Shown here: piece by piece, positions 49,305-57,938 of the stretch
Layout: each line of letters begins with the position of its first letter
How positions within the stretch are numbered: the first letter of the stretch is position 1
Source: Acidovorax sp.
GTDB taxonomy: Bacteria > Pseudomonadota > Gammaproteobacteria > Burkholderiales > Burkholderiaceae_C
Length of the DNA stretch: 64,000 nucleotides
NCBI GenBank assembly: GCA_030692685.1
Contig: JAUXZO010000083.1
Coordinates: forward strand, 1 to 64,000
Direction of reading: 5' to 3'
Translations under genes and position numbers: made by a program
Notes under the pieces: generated by a model
The model's database searches: none
Seen by the model: only the letters and a program-made list of their open reading frames with translations
What the model was told of the DNA's origin: nothing

Positions 49305-49940
49305 ATGTCCGCTGTCACCCTCACTCCCCGCGCGCTCTATGAAGAAGTGGCCGAGCAATTGCGCCAGCGCATCTTCCGCCGCGAGCTGGAGCCCGGCAGC
49401 TGGATCGATGAGCTGAAGATTGCCGAAGAATTCGGCATCAGCCGCACCCCTCTGCGCGAGGCCCTCAAGGTGCTGGCCGCCGAAGGCCTGGTCACGATGA
49501 AGGTGCGCCGTGGCGCCTATGTGACCGAGATGAGTGAAAAAGACCTGCGCGATGTTTACCACCTGCTCAGCCTGCTAGAGAGCGATGCTGCCGGTGTGGT
49601 GGCCACCACCGCTACGCCAGCCCAACTGCAAGACCTGCAGGATGTACACACCGAACTGGAAGCCGCCGCCGCCGAGCGCGAGCGCTTTTTTGCGCTGAAC
49701 GAGCGTTTTCACATGCTGCTGCTGGAGCTGGCCGACAACCGCTGGCGCAGCCAGATGGTGGCCGACCTGCGCAAGGTGATGAAGCTCAACCGCCACAACT
49801 CGCTGCTCAAGCAGGGGCGCATCGAAGATTCGCTGAACGAGCACCGCGCCATCCTGGCGGCCATGGTGGCGCGTGATGCCAAGGCCACGGTGAAGGCCAT
49901 GAAGGCGCATTTTGCGCAGGGGCTGGAAGCGGCCACCTGA
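49305..49940 (+). CDS. GntR-family (FadR/FCD subgroup) transcriptional regulator
   Basis: The 211-residue protein has an N-terminal GntR winged helix (LRQRIFRRELEPGSWIDELK, EEFGISRTPLREALKVLAAE) and a C-terminal all-helical FCD ligand domain (LNERFHMLLLELADN, LNEHRAILAAM with His residues that could bind metal). The start is at 49305; no ribosome site is present and the likely -10 box is only seven bases upstream. It is divergent from the mutase operon, so control of propionate metabolism is likely. The ligand is unknown; a propionate-pathway intermediate is a reasonable guess. Confidence 0.9.
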   Translation: MSAVTLTPRALYEEVAEQLRQRIFRRELEPGSWIDELKIAEEFGISRTPLREALKVLAAEGLVTMKVRRGAYVTEMSEKDLRDVYHLLSLLESDAAGVVATTATPAQLQDLQDVHTELEAAAAERERFFALNERFHMLLLELADNRWRSQMVADLRKVMKLNRHNSLLKQGRIEDSLNEHRAILAAMVARDAKATVKAMKAHFAQGLEAAT

Positions 49941-50019
49941 ACCCGACGGGGCCGGAGTCGCTGAGGCAGCTTGCTCCACCCTGTCAGTCGCCGCTGCCCC
50001 AACTGAGCAGCGACGCCAC

Positions 50020-50038
50020 CATTCCGAAAATCGGAATG
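50020..50038. promoter_or_regulatory. Perfect 19-bp palindrome before the acyl-CoA ligase gene
   Basis: CATTCCGA (50020-50027), AAA, TCGGAATG (50031-50038) is a perfect inverted repeat between the GntR-family gene and the ligase gene. With no T-tract after it, an operator is more likely than a terminator. No matching regulator is identified. Confidence 0.5.
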
Positions 50039-50161
50039 CACCATTTGCAACACAACAACGCGCAGCGCCCCGCATGGGTGCGGATTCGGTCGTTATGATC
50101 CTTCGGGTTTCCACTGAGGCCATGGCGCAGCCAGCCATCTCGGCCTCCACCGCAGAGTTTG

Positions 50162-52021
50162 ATGACCCCCACCCCACCCGATATCGCCAGCGTGCAAACG
50201 CTGCCCCAGCTGCTTGCCTACCGCGCAGCCAAGACACCCCATTCAGAGGCCTACCGCGCCTTTGATCCACACACCAACACCTGGGTCAGCCTGACCTGGG
50301 CCGACACCGCGCAGCGCGTGAACACCTGGGCCCAAGCCCTGGCCGCCATGCAATTGCCCGCCGCCGCGCGCGTGGCCATCTTGCTGCCCAACGGGCTCAA
50401 CGCCATGTGTGCGGACCAGTCCACACTGGCCACGGGCTGCGTGCCAGTGCCGCTGCATGCCATCGACAACCCCGGCAGCATTGCGTACATCCTGGCCGAC
50501 TGCGAAGCGTCGATGCTCATCGTGAGCCAAGCCGAGCAGTGGGAAAAAATTCAGGCGGTGGGCACGCCGTTTCCGGCCTTGCGGGCGGTGGTGATCACCG
50601 ACGAAGACACGTCAACGTTCAAGGCCTCAGCGGGTTCTGGCGAGGGCCTGGCGGTGGGATCGCTGGCGCAGTGGCTGGCGGGCGCGGCGCATGCAGGCAG
50701 CGCTCCTGCGCCCACGGACCCACAGGCCGACGACCTGGCCGCCATCGTCTACACCTCGGGCACCACCGGCAAACCCAAGGGCGTAATGCTGACGCACCAC
50801 AACGTGGTCAGCGACGTGAAGGCGGTGCTCGACCGCATTGCGCCCACAGTAGACGACGTGTTCCTGTCGTTTTTGCCGCTGTCGCACACCTTTGAACGCA
50901 CCGGCGGCTACTACCTGCCCATTGCCGCAGGCAGCTGTGTGGCCTATGCGCGCTCGGTGCAGCAACTGGCCGAAGACCTGCGCACCGTGCGCCCCACGGT
51001 GCTGGTGTCGGTGCCCCGCATCTACGAACGCATTCACGCCAAGCTGATCGAAAAACTCTCGCCCACGCCATGGAAAATGCAGCTGTATGAAGCTGCACAG
51101 CACAAGGGCTGGGCCCGCTTTTGTGCCGCACAGGGTCTGCCTGCCCCCGCACCTGAAAACGCCCAGGCCGCAGGCTGGATGGCAGCCCTGCCCTGGCCGG
51201 TGCTGCGGGCGCTGGTGTCCCAGCCGCTGCTCGCACAGTTTGGCGGCCGCGTGCGGGTGGCGGTCAGCGGTGGCGCGCCGCTTTCGCCCACCATCGCCAA
51301 GTGTTTTCTGGGCCTGGGCCTGCCGCTCATCCAGGGCTATGGCATGACCGAAACCGCCCCGGTGGTGTCGGTCAATTCGTTGGCTGACAACGACCCCGCC
51401 TGCGTAGGCAAGCCCCTGCCGGGTGTAGAAGTGCGCATTGGCGACAACCGCGAGCTGCAGGTGCGCGGCCCCATCGTGATGAAGGGCTACTGGAAGCGAC
51501 CGGAAGACACGGCCAAGATACTGAGCGCAGACGGCTGGCTGGGCACGGGCGACCAGGCCGAGATCTTGAACGGCCGCATCTACATCAAGGGCCGCATCAA
51601 GGAAATCATCGTCACCTCCACCGGCGAAAAGATCCCACCCGGCGACCTGGAACTGGCCCTGCTAGCCGACCCGCTGCTGGAGCAAGCCTTTGTGGTGGGC
51701 GAAAACCGCCCCTTCATCGCCTGCGTGGCCGTGCTCAAGCGTGACGAGTGGCAGCGCCTGGCTGCCGACCTGGGCCTCTCGCCGCAAGACGCCGACAGCC
51801 TGAACCACCCCAGCGTGCACCGCGCGGTGCTGGCCCGCATCGAGAAGAACACGGCCAGTTTCGCGCGTTACGCCGTGCCGCGCGCCGTGCACCTGACGCT
51901 CACGCCATGGACGATTGAAAACACCTTCATGACCCCTACGCTCAAGCTCAAGCGCAACAACCTGATGGCGTTTTTTGCGCAAGCGATTGACGGGATGTAC
52001 CAAAAGCCTGGCGGCCGCTAG
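50162..52021 (+). CDS. AMP-dependent long-chain acyl-CoA synthetase
   Basis: The 619-residue protein is an ANL-superfamily ligase. The AMP-binding signature is YTSGTTGKPKGVMLTHHNV; later motifs are YGMTETAPVVSVN, GWLGTGDQAEI and KGRIKEIIVTSTGEKIPP. It activates a carboxylic acid as acyl-adenylate and joins it to CoA; its length and the FLPLSHTFERTGGYY wording point to the long-chain (FadD15-like) subgroup. No signal peptide is visible. A TTG one codon earlier is possible but the ATG at 50162 is preferred. The perfect palindrome at 50020 may control it. The exact chain length cannot be read from sequence. Confidence 0.9.
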   Translation: MTPTPPDIASVQTLPQLLAYRAAKTPHSEAYRAFDPHTNTWVSLTWADTAQRVNTWAQALAAMQLPAAARVAILLPNGLNAMCADQSTLATGCVPVPLHAIDNPGSIAYILADCEASMLIVSQAEQWEKIQAVGTPFPALRAVVITDEDTSTFKASAGSGEGLAVGSLAQWLAGAAHAGSAPAPTDPQADDLAAIVYTSGTTGKPKGVMLTHHNVVSDVKAVLDRIAPTVDDVFLSFLPLSHTFERTGGYYLPIAAGSCVAYARSVQQLAEDLRTVRPTVLVSVPRIYERIHAKLIEKLSPTPWKMQLYEAAQHKGWARFCAAQGLPAPAPENAQAAGWMAALPWPVLRALVSQPLLAQFGGRVRVAVSGGAPLSPTIAKCFLGLGLPLIQGYGMTETAPVVSVNSLADNDPACVGKPLPGVEVRIGDNRELQVRGPIVMKGYWKRPEDTAKILSADGWLGTGDQAEILNGRIYIKGRIKEIIVTSTGEKIPPGDLELALLADPLLEQAFVVGENRPFIACVAVLKRDEWQRLAADLGLSPQDADSLNHPSVHRAVLARIEKNTASFARYAVPRAVHLTLTPWTIENTFMTPTLKLKRNNLMAFFAQAIDGMYQKPGGR

Positions 52022-52038
52022 GTCACGAGGTCACAAGG

Positions 52039-53160
52039 TCATAGGGTCAGCACGCCTTCTTCGGCGTACGCCGCTCCGAAGCGGTTCGCTAAAAAGTCTT
52101 CCAGCGCCACCGCCTCCTGCCCCACAAAACCTTGTTGTGGCAACCGGCCTTGGGCCACCAGGTCCAGCGCCGTACAGATGCCCGCTGCCGTGGTGAGCTG
52201 GATCGCACTCAGCGTGCGCCCCGCCACCTGGGTACCGACGATGCGGGCAGAGTACGAGTCCTGCACCAGCCGCCCACCCTTCAGCCCCGAAGCGGTGGCA
52301 AACACGACGATCACATCCTGGTCGGTGGTGGGGATGGCGGTTTCCAGAATGTCCTTGAGCAGGTCGCGCCGGTCGCGCAGGCGCAGGTCGTTGAGCAGCA
52401 GTTTCAGGATCGCGTTGTGGCCCGGGTAGCGGATGGACTGGTAGTCCACCTGCCGCGCCTTGCCCGCCAAGGTTTCGGTCAACGTGCCCAGGCCGCCCGA
52501 GGTGTTGAAAGCCTCGTACTCCACACCATCGAGCGCAAACGTCTCCAGGCCGTCGAGCGCAGGCACCGTGGTGCGCACGCCGTCCACGATCGCCTCGCAG
52601 GGGTTGCAGTATTCGTTGATGAGGCCTTCGGTGCTCCAGGTCAGGTTGTAGCGCAGGGCACCCTGCGGGTAGCGCGGCAACGCCCCCACGCGCATGCGCA
52701 GCGTGTGCAGGGTGTCAAAACGCCGGGCCAAGTCGTGGCCCACGATGCCGATAAAGCCGGGCGCCAGGCCGCACTGCGGCATGAGCACGCTGTGGGCAGT
52801 GGCCGCCAGCGCGCGGATGGCCTGGGTGCTGACCACGTCTTCGGTCAAATCAAAGTAGTGCACGCCTGCCGCCGCGCACAGGGTGGCCACGGGCACGGCG
52901 CGGTGAAACGGCAGCGCATTGAGCGCAGCAAAACGCCCATCGATGGCGGCTTGCAGACTGGCATCGTCCGTGGCCAGGCGGGTCGACACGCCCAGGGCCG
53001 CCACCTCGGCCAGGCGCGCAGGGTCGCGGTCTACCACCAAAACGTCATAGTCGCCGGCCTGCTGCAGCAGCAACGCCATGGCAAAACCAATGTGGCCTGC
53101 GCCCAGGATGGTGATGGCGTGGCGGGTGGCTGCGTGGGAGGGGGCGGAAAGATGGGTCAT
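52039..53160 (-). CDS. Saccharopine-dehydrogenase-family NAD(P)-dependent oxidoreductase
   Basis: The 373-residue protein has an N-terminal Rossmann fold (ITILGAGHIGFAMALLLQQAG, then VDRDPARLAE) and the C-terminal domain of the saccharopine dehydrogenase family (CGLAPGFIGIVGHDLA, EYCNPCEAIVDGV). Members include saccharopine dehydrogenases, lysine 6-dehydrogenase and homospermidine synthase; the layout here is most like the lysine-dehydrogenase type, but I cannot choose with confidence. It is convergent with the acyl-CoA ligase and divergent from an Lrp/AsnC-type regulator, a common arrangement for amino-acid catabolic enzymes. An amino-acid substrate is therefore likely. Confidence 0.82.
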   Translation of the reverse strand: MTHLSAPSHAATRHAITILGAGHIGFAMALLLQQAGDYDVLVVDRDPARLAEVAALGVSTRLATDDASLQAAIDGRFAALNALPFHRAVPVATLCAAAGVHYFDLTEDVVSTQAIRALAATAHSVLMPQCGLAPGFIGIVGHDLARRFDTLHTLRMRVGALPRYPQGALRYNLTWSTEGLINEYCNPCEAIVDGVRTTVPALDGLETFALDGVEYEAFNTSGGLGTLTETLAGKARQVDYQSIRYPGHNAILKLLLNDLRLRDRRDLLKDILETAIPTTDQDVIVVFATASGLKGGRLVQDSYSARIVGTQVAGRTLSAIQLTTAAGICTALDLVAQGRLPQQGFVGQEAVALEDFLANRFGAAYAEEGVLTL

Positions 53161-53307
53161 GTTGGCACTCCGGTGGGTGTTCGTGTCCAGGGGCTACGAG
53201 CGGGATAAAGATGCCTTGATGCTAGACAAGGGTACTGTCAATGTGTAGTGCCCAGAACGTCGAAAATTGCTCTTTGTTTTGTCATAACGGCGAATATGAT
53301 GGCCGCT

Positions 53308-53781
53308 ATGACTTTTACGCCCCCTCACACGCCTTTGCCCACGCTGGATGACACCGACCGACAGCTGCTAAGCCTGCTGCAGGCCAACGCCCGCGAGGGC
53401 ACGGCCACGCTGGCGCGCAAGCTGGGGCTGGCCCGCACCACGGTGGTGGCGCGCATTGCGCGGCTGGAGCGCTCTGGTGTGGTGGCGGGCTACGGGGTGC
53501 GGCTGGGCGCACGGCTGGATGCGACTACGGTGCGCGCGTGGTGCTCCATCAGCGTGTTGCCCAAAACAGCGCCCGCCGTGCTGCGAGCGCTGGAGGCCAT
53601 GGCCGAGGTGGAAGAGGTCTCGGCCGTGAGCGGGCCGTTTGACTACCTGGTGTTCTTGCGCTGCACCAGCCATGAGCAGCTTGACACCCTGCTCGACAAG
53701 GTGGGGCAACTCGACGGTGTGCACCAGACGCAGACCAGTATCGTGCTCAGCCGCAAGATTGATCGCCGGAGTATTGGGTGA
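53308..53781 (+). CDS. Lrp/AsnC-family transcriptional regulator
   Basis: The 157-residue protein has an N-terminal helix-turn-helix (LDDTDRQLLSLLQANAREG, LARTTVVARIARLERSGV) and a C-terminal RAM ligand domain (VSAVSGPFDYLVFLRC). In-frame ATGs also occur at 53296 and 53299. I chose 53308 because it precedes a normal family N-terminus, but no ribosome site separates them. It is divergent from the saccharopine-dehydrogenase-family gene, which it probably regulates in response to an amino acid, possibly lysine. Confidence 0.88.
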   Translation: MTFTPPHTPLPTLDDTDRQLLSLLQANAREGTATLARKLGLARTTVVARIARLERSGVVAGYGVRLGARLDATTVRAWCSISVLPKTAPAVLRALEAMAEVEEVSAVSGPFDYLVFLRCTSHEQLDTLLDKVGQLDGVHQTQTSIVLSRKIDRRSIG

Positions 53782-53784
53782 CAT

Positions 53785-53890
53785 CCCCCCTGAGCGGCTA
53801 CGCCGCTTCCCCCTTCTCTCGATTCGCTGGCGCGATTCGGGAAGGGGGACGATGCCCTCGCTGCGGGGCGGCCCTTGCTTGGCATCCCTG
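53785..53890. repeat. GC-rich palindromic intergenic element
   Basis: CCCCCTTC (53809-53816) and GAAGGGGG (53841-53848) form an 8-bp stem; GAGCGGCTACGCCGCTTC adds a smaller one to the left. The right part GCCCTTGCTTGGCATCCCTGG is typical of such Comamonadaceae elements as I remember them. It follows the Lrp-type gene and may end its transcript. Confidence 0.65.
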
Positions 53891-53950
53891 GCCTGGGCCG
53901 CGCCAGTCACAACCAGTGCGCCCGAAGTCAACCTCTATTTGCTATGAATA

Positions 53951-54006
53951 TTGAAGCTGCTAGCGCTTTATGGATAAGCGCCAGAGGCCAATTTAATTCA
54001 AATTTC
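53951..54006 (+). repeat. Dispersed intergenic hairpin repeat, copy 2
   Basis: GCTGCTAGCGCTTTATGGATAAGCGCC, then AGAGGCCAATTTAATTCAAATTT, matches the copy at 41024. It lies between the ends of the Lrp-type and acyltransferase genes. Confidence 0.8.
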
Positions 54007-54017
54007 TACTACCAAAC

Positions 54018-54605
54018 TCAGGCGTCGAACTGCGTAGGGTTCTTGCCTTGGATGGGCGCATAAAACGCCTTGATGCGTGCCATGTCTCCCTCCAGATCTC
54101 CGGTGGGCTCAAACACCGGGCCGAGGCCGCCCACCTTGCGGCCATAGTCCACAAACGCCAGCACGATGGGCACACCCGCCTGCTGGGCGATGAAGTAAAA
54201 GCCCGTCTTCCAGTGCCGCGTCTTGCCGCGCGTGCCCTCGGGCGGCACGATGAGTTGCATGGGCCCGTCTGCATCCCGCATGGCCTGGGCCGACGTGGCC
54301 ACCAGGTTGCTCGACTGGCCCCGGTTGACCGGGATGCCGCCCAGCCACCGCATCACGCCCCCAAACGGCGCGTTGAACAGGCTTTGTTTCCCCATCCAGT
54401 ACACCCGCAGGCGCAGTGAAAACGCCAGCATCAAGGTATACGGCAGATCCCAGTTGCTGGTGTGCGGCGCGGCGATCAGCACACTTTTGGCGGCATGAGC
54501 GGGCAACGCGCCTTCGATGGTCCAGCCGGTGATGCGCAAGGTGAATCGGGACACAGCGCGCAAGATCGTGTTGACCACCGGGGTGTCAAAAATGGTGTGG
54601 TGCAT
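54018..54605 (-). CDS. PlsC-like 1-acylglycerol-3-phosphate acyltransferase
   Basis: The 195-residue protein has the acyltransferase motifs HTSNWD (HX4D) near residue 48, GGIPVNRGQ, and VPPEGTRGK, in the usual order. The family transfers an acyl chain to lysophosphatidate or a related acceptor at the inner membrane. The short length and single weak hydrophobic segment fit the small PlsC-like subgroup. The ATG at 54605 was chosen over a TTG seven codons earlier. It is divergent from the alkane-hydroxylase-like gene. Lipid remodelling is likely, but the acceptor is not known. Confidence 0.87.
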   Translation of the reverse strand: MHHTIFDTPVVNTILRAVSRFTLRITGWTIEGALPAHAAKSVLIAAPHTSNWDLPYTLMLAFSLRLRVYWMGKQSLFNAPFGGVMRWLGGIPVNRGQSSNLVATSAQAMRDADGPMQLIVPPEGTRGKTRHWKTGFYFIAQQAGVPIVLAFVDYGRKVGGLGPVFEPTGDLEGDMARIKAFYAPIQGKNPTQFDA

Positions 54606-54660
54606 GGGGGGTGGGGCAGGAAACAAGGCGGCGGCAGTTGTGCCGCAGGCATCAAAGGCG

Positions 54661-54695
54661 CCGGGAGTATCGCCGATACCCTATATGCCCGGGTA
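54661..54695. promoter_or_regulatory. Two adjacent palindromes between the acyltransferase and alkB genes
   Basis: GTATC-GCC-GATAC (54667-54679) and CTATATGCCCGGGTATGAG with central CCCGGG lie side by side in the 201-base gap. They could be operators for either divergent gene. Confidence 0.4.
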
Positions 54696-54806
54696 TGAGG
54701 CAGGGCAACTTTGCCTCGAAACGCGCCAGCGGCAGCATTGTCAACAATCTTTTCCGCGCCGCAATTTGGTCAGAAAAATCTGGCGTTTCAAACGTGCCTG
54801 ACCAGA

Positions 54807-56039
54807 ATGGCCGACATGGCTTCACATTTTCTGGAGCCGACTCACAACGCTTCGAATATGCTGCACGCCGATCGCTATAACGACACCCCCTACCGCGACC
54901 GCAAGCGGTACGCGTGGCTGCTGTCGCTGCTGGTGCCCTGCACGGTGGCAGTGGGCCCGGCGCTGATGTGGTGGAGCGGCGAGGCCTTAGCACTGTGGAC
55001 ACCCGTGGCGTTTTTCTACCTCGTGGCGCCCCTGTTGGACTGGTTGCTGGGTGTGGACCCAAGCAACCCACCCGAATCCGCCGTGCCCGCGCTGGAGCGC
55101 GACCGCTACTACCGTCGCATCACCTACCTGCTGGTGCCGGTGCTTTGGGCCGCCTTCGTCTTCAGCACCTGGTTTGTGGCCACGCAGCCCCTGCCCTGGC
55201 ATGGTGTGCTGGCCATGGTGTTAACCACGGGGACCGTGGGCGGGTTCTGCATCAACCTGGGGCATGAGCTGGGCCACAAAAACTCCAAGCCGGAGCGCTG
55301 GCTGGCCAAGCTGGTGCTGGCGCCCACCGCCTACGGGCACTTCTTCATCGAACACAACCGGGGCCACCACCGCGACGTGGCCACCCCGGCCGACCCGGCG
55401 TCGTCGCGCATGGGCGAGTCGATCTACCGCTTTGTGCTGCGCGAAATGCCCGGTGCCCTGCGCCGCGCCTGGGCGCTGGAAAAAGACCGGCTGGCGCGGC
55501 AGAAGCAGCCCCTGCTGTCCTGGCACAACGAAATCCTGCAGCCCGCGCTGGTCACCGTTCTACTGTGGACCGCACTGGTCCTGTGGCTGGGCCCGGCCGT
55601 GCTGCTCTTTCTGGTGGTGGCGTCGTTCTGGGCCAACTTTCAGCTCACATCGGCCAACTATGTCGAGCACTACGGCCTGCTGCGCACGCAGGACGCCAGC
55701 GGACGCTACGAGCCCTGCCAGCCACACCACTCGTGGAACAGCAACCACCTGTTCTCCAACTGGGCGCTGTTCCACCTGCAGCGGCACTCCGACCACCACG
55801 CGCACCCGCTGCGGCGCTACCAGTCACTGCGGCATTTTGCGGATGTGCCGCAGCTGCCGATTGGCTACTTCGGCATGTTCACCCTGGCCTACGTGCCACC
55901 CCTGTGGCGCCGTGTGATGGACCCGCGCCTGCTGGCCATGGCCGGGCGCGATGTCACTCGCATCAACATCGACCCGCGGCACCGTGCGTGGGTGGTGCGA
56001 CGCTATGGGCTGAGCAACAGCGCGCAGCCGGTGGACTGA
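54807..56039 (+). CDS. alkB: Alkane 1-monooxygenase (AlkB-type membrane di-iron hydroxylase)
   Basis: The 410-residue protein has about six membrane segments and the eight-His pattern of membrane di-iron enzymes: HELGHK, EHNRGHHRD and LQRHSDHHAHP, plus the AlkB hallmark NYVEHYGL. It oxidises terminal methyl groups of alkanes and needs rubredoxin and its reductase, neither of which is in the window. Several in-frame starts exist (54807, 54816, 54858 and a longer one at 54711); I chose 54807 because the upstream residues look unconserved, but no ribosome site supports any of them. The following repeat at 56091 probably ends the transcript. Confidence 0.93.
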   Translation: MADMASHFLEPTHNASNMLHADRYNDTPYRDRKRYAWLLSLLVPCTVAVGPALMWWSGEALALWTPVAFFYLVAPLLDWLLGVDPSNPPESAVPALERDRYYRRITYLLVPVLWAAFVFSTWFVATQPLPWHGVLAMVLTTGTVGGFCINLGHELGHKNSKPERWLAKLVLAPTAYGHFFIEHNRGHHRDVATPADPASSRMGESIYRFVLREMPGALRRAWALEKDRLARQKQPLLSWHNEILQPALVTVLLWTALVLWLGPAVLLFLVVASFWANFQLTSANYVEHYGLLRTQDASGRYEPCQPHHSWNSNHLFSNWALFHLQRHSDHHAHPLRRYQSLRHFADVPQLPIGYFGMFTLAYVPPLWRRVMDPRLLAMAGRDVTRINIDPRHRAWVVRRYGLSNSAQPVD

Positions 56040-56090
56040 CAGACCGACGCACACAACCTCACAGCCCTTGGGCTCAAGCCACCCAGATAC

Positions 56091-56150
56091 TTTGTTTTTG
56101 ATAGCTACTAGCGCTTGATGGATAAGCGCTAGAGCCCATTTTCATTCAAA
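56091..56150 (+). repeat. Dispersed intergenic hairpin repeat, copy 3
   Basis: TTTGATAGCTACTAGCGCTT, GATGGAT, AAGCGCTAGAGCCCATTTT matches copies 1 and 2 closely. It separates alkB from dusA. Confidence 0.85.
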
Positions 56151-56270
56151 ACCACACGTTGACACTGGCCGCAAGGTCGGTGGGATAATCGCGGCTTTCC
56201 AGTTGCGGCCCTGCAGGCGCTGTCCTCCCCACAGGCGCTCCCGACAACCCCCACCCTCCCCCTTTGTAAT

Positions 56271-57317
56271 TTGCCCGTGGAACCCACCCTGAGCCCCTGG
56301 CGCATGTCCGTCGCCCCGATGATGGACTGGACCGACCGCCACTGCCGTTACTTTCACCGGTTGCTGACCCGCAAGACCCTGCTGTACACCGAGATGGTGA
56401 ACGCGGGCGCCATCATCCACGGCGGCACCGAGCGGCACCTGCGCTTCAACGCAGAAGAACACCCCGTGGCTCTGCAACTGGGCGGCAATGAGCCCGACAA
56501 ACTGGCCGAGGCCGCGCGCCTGGGTGCGCAGTGGGGCTATGACGAGATCAACCTCAACTGCGGCTGCCCCAGCGACCGCGTGCAGCGCGGTGCGTTTGGC
56601 GCCAGCTTGATGAAAGACCCCCAACTGGTCGCCGACTGCGTGAAGGCCATGAAGGATGTGGTGGATGTGCCCGTCACCGTGAAACACCGCATCGGCATCG
56701 ACAAGGTGGAGGACTACGGCTTTGTGCGCGACTTTGTCGGCACCGTGGCCGACGCCGGTTGCACCGTGTTCATCGTGCATGCGCGCAACGCCTGGCTGCA
56801 GGGCCTGAGCCCGAAGGAAAACCGCGACATCCCGCCGCTGCGCTACGAAATGGTGCACCAGCTCAAAGCCGAGTTCCCGCAGTTCACCATCGCCATCAAT
56901 GGTGGCATCACCGCGGATACGGTGGTGCAAGAACAATTGGAGCATCTGGACGGCGTAATGATCGGCCGCGAGGCATACCACAACCCCTGGTGGATGGCCC
57001 GCTGGGACCAGCTGTACTACGGCGAACAAGGTGGTGTGCCCTGCACCCTGACCCGCGAAGAGGTCGAGTTGGCCATGGTCGACTACATGGAACGCGAGGC
57101 CGCCCAGTACGGCACCCCCTGGCCCCACATTGCCCGCCACATGCTGGGCCTGCGCCACAGCCTGCCCGGCGCACGCATCTGGCGCCAGGTGTGGAGCAAC
57201 CATTTGCTCAAGGACCGGCCTGCGCGGGAGGTGCATGCGCTGGCGGTCCAGGCGTATGCCAGCGCTGCACCAGAATCCTCTTCAGAGCACCACACCGCAC
57301 AGACTTTGCCGGTTTGA
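56271..57317 (+). CDS. dusA: tRNA-dihydrouridine(20/20a) synthase DusA
   Basis: The 348-residue FMN enzyme reduces uridines in the tRNA D-loop. Family wording: SVAPMMDWTDRHCRYFHRLL, the catalytic-Cys region INLNCGCPSDRVQRGAFGA, VKHRIGID, VHARNAWLQGLSPKENRD and INGGI. The order and the WTDRH start identify DusA rather than DusB or DusC. The start is a TTG at 56271 or a GTG at 56277; TGTAAT just upstream could be a -10 box, which would make the transcript nearly leaderless. The gene stands alone. Confidence 0.95.
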   Translation: MPVEPTLSPWRMSVAPMMDWTDRHCRYFHRLLTRKTLLYTEMVNAGAIIHGGTERHLRFNAEEHPVALQLGGNEPDKLAEAARLGAQWGYDEINLNCGCPSDRVQRGAFGASLMKDPQLVADCVKAMKDVVDVPVTVKHRIGIDKVEDYGFVRDFVGTVADAGCTVFIVHARNAWLQGLSPKENRDIPPLRYEMVHQLKAEFPQFTIAINGGITADTVVQEQLEHLDGVMIGREAYHNPWWMARWDQLYYGEQGGVPCTLTREEVELAMVDYMEREAAQYGTPWPHIARHMLGLRHSLPGARIWRQVWSNHLLKDRPAREVHALAVQAYASAAPESSSEHHTAQTLPV

Positions 57318-57365
57318 CACGGCACTGGCTACGGCTGGTTCCAGCAAAGAAAAGGATGTGCCGCG

Positions 57366-57902
57366 ATGACCAAAGTGACCCCGATGCGTACTGTCTTGCG
57401 CGTGCCAGTGGCGGCGGATGAGGCCGTGTTCACCGCGCTTGCCCTGCGCAGTCGCGCACTGCATGCCCCCTGGACCTCTGCTCCATCTACGCCAGAAGCA
57501 TTTGCAGCCTACCTGGCGCAGCTGGAATCCCCCTCAAACCAAAGCTTTCTCATTTGTCTGCCGGGCCCGGCAGTGAGGGATGGTGTCGGTGAGCAGATCG
57601 CCGGCGCCGTCCATCTTTCGCAAATGGTGATGGGCAACTTTCGCAGTGCGTACCTTGGCTACTACGTCTTTGCGGGCTACGAACGCCGGGGCGTTATGCG
57701 CTCGGGGCTGCAACAGGCGGTGCGCCATGCTTTTGCCCATCTCAAGCTGCACCGACTGGAGGCCAATATCCAGCCCGGCAATACCGCCTCCATCGCGCTG
57801 GTGCGGGCCTGCGGATTCACGCAAGAGGGCTTTTCGCCCCGCTATCTAAAGATCAACGGCCGCTGGTGCGACCACGAGCGCTGGGCCATCGTGGCCGGTT
57901 AA
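57366..57902 (+). CDS. GNAT-family N-acetyltransferase (RimJ-like)
   Basis: The 178-residue protein has a GNAT fold: a substrate strand region (GAVHLSQMVMGNFRSAYLGY), the acetyl-CoA loop YERRGVMRSGLQQAVRHAF and the RimJ-type NIQPGNTASIALVRACGFT, then RYLKINGRWCDHERWAI. It resembles ribosomal-protein or small-molecule acetyltransferases of the RimJ/RimL type. It starts 49 bases after dusA on the same strand and may share its transcript. The acceptor is unknown. Confidence 0.88.
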   Translation: MTKVTPMRTVLRVPVAADEAVFTALALRSRALHAPWTSAPSTPEAFAAYLAQLESPSNQSFLICLPGPAVRDGVGEQIAGAVHLSQMVMGNFRSAYLGYYVFAGYERRGVMRSGLQQAVRHAFAHLKLHRLEANIQPGNTASIALVRACGFTQEGFSPRYLKINGRWCDHERWAIVAG

Positions 57903-57938
57903 CCACCTCCATCACGGTCACACCGTGCCCAAGTTTCT

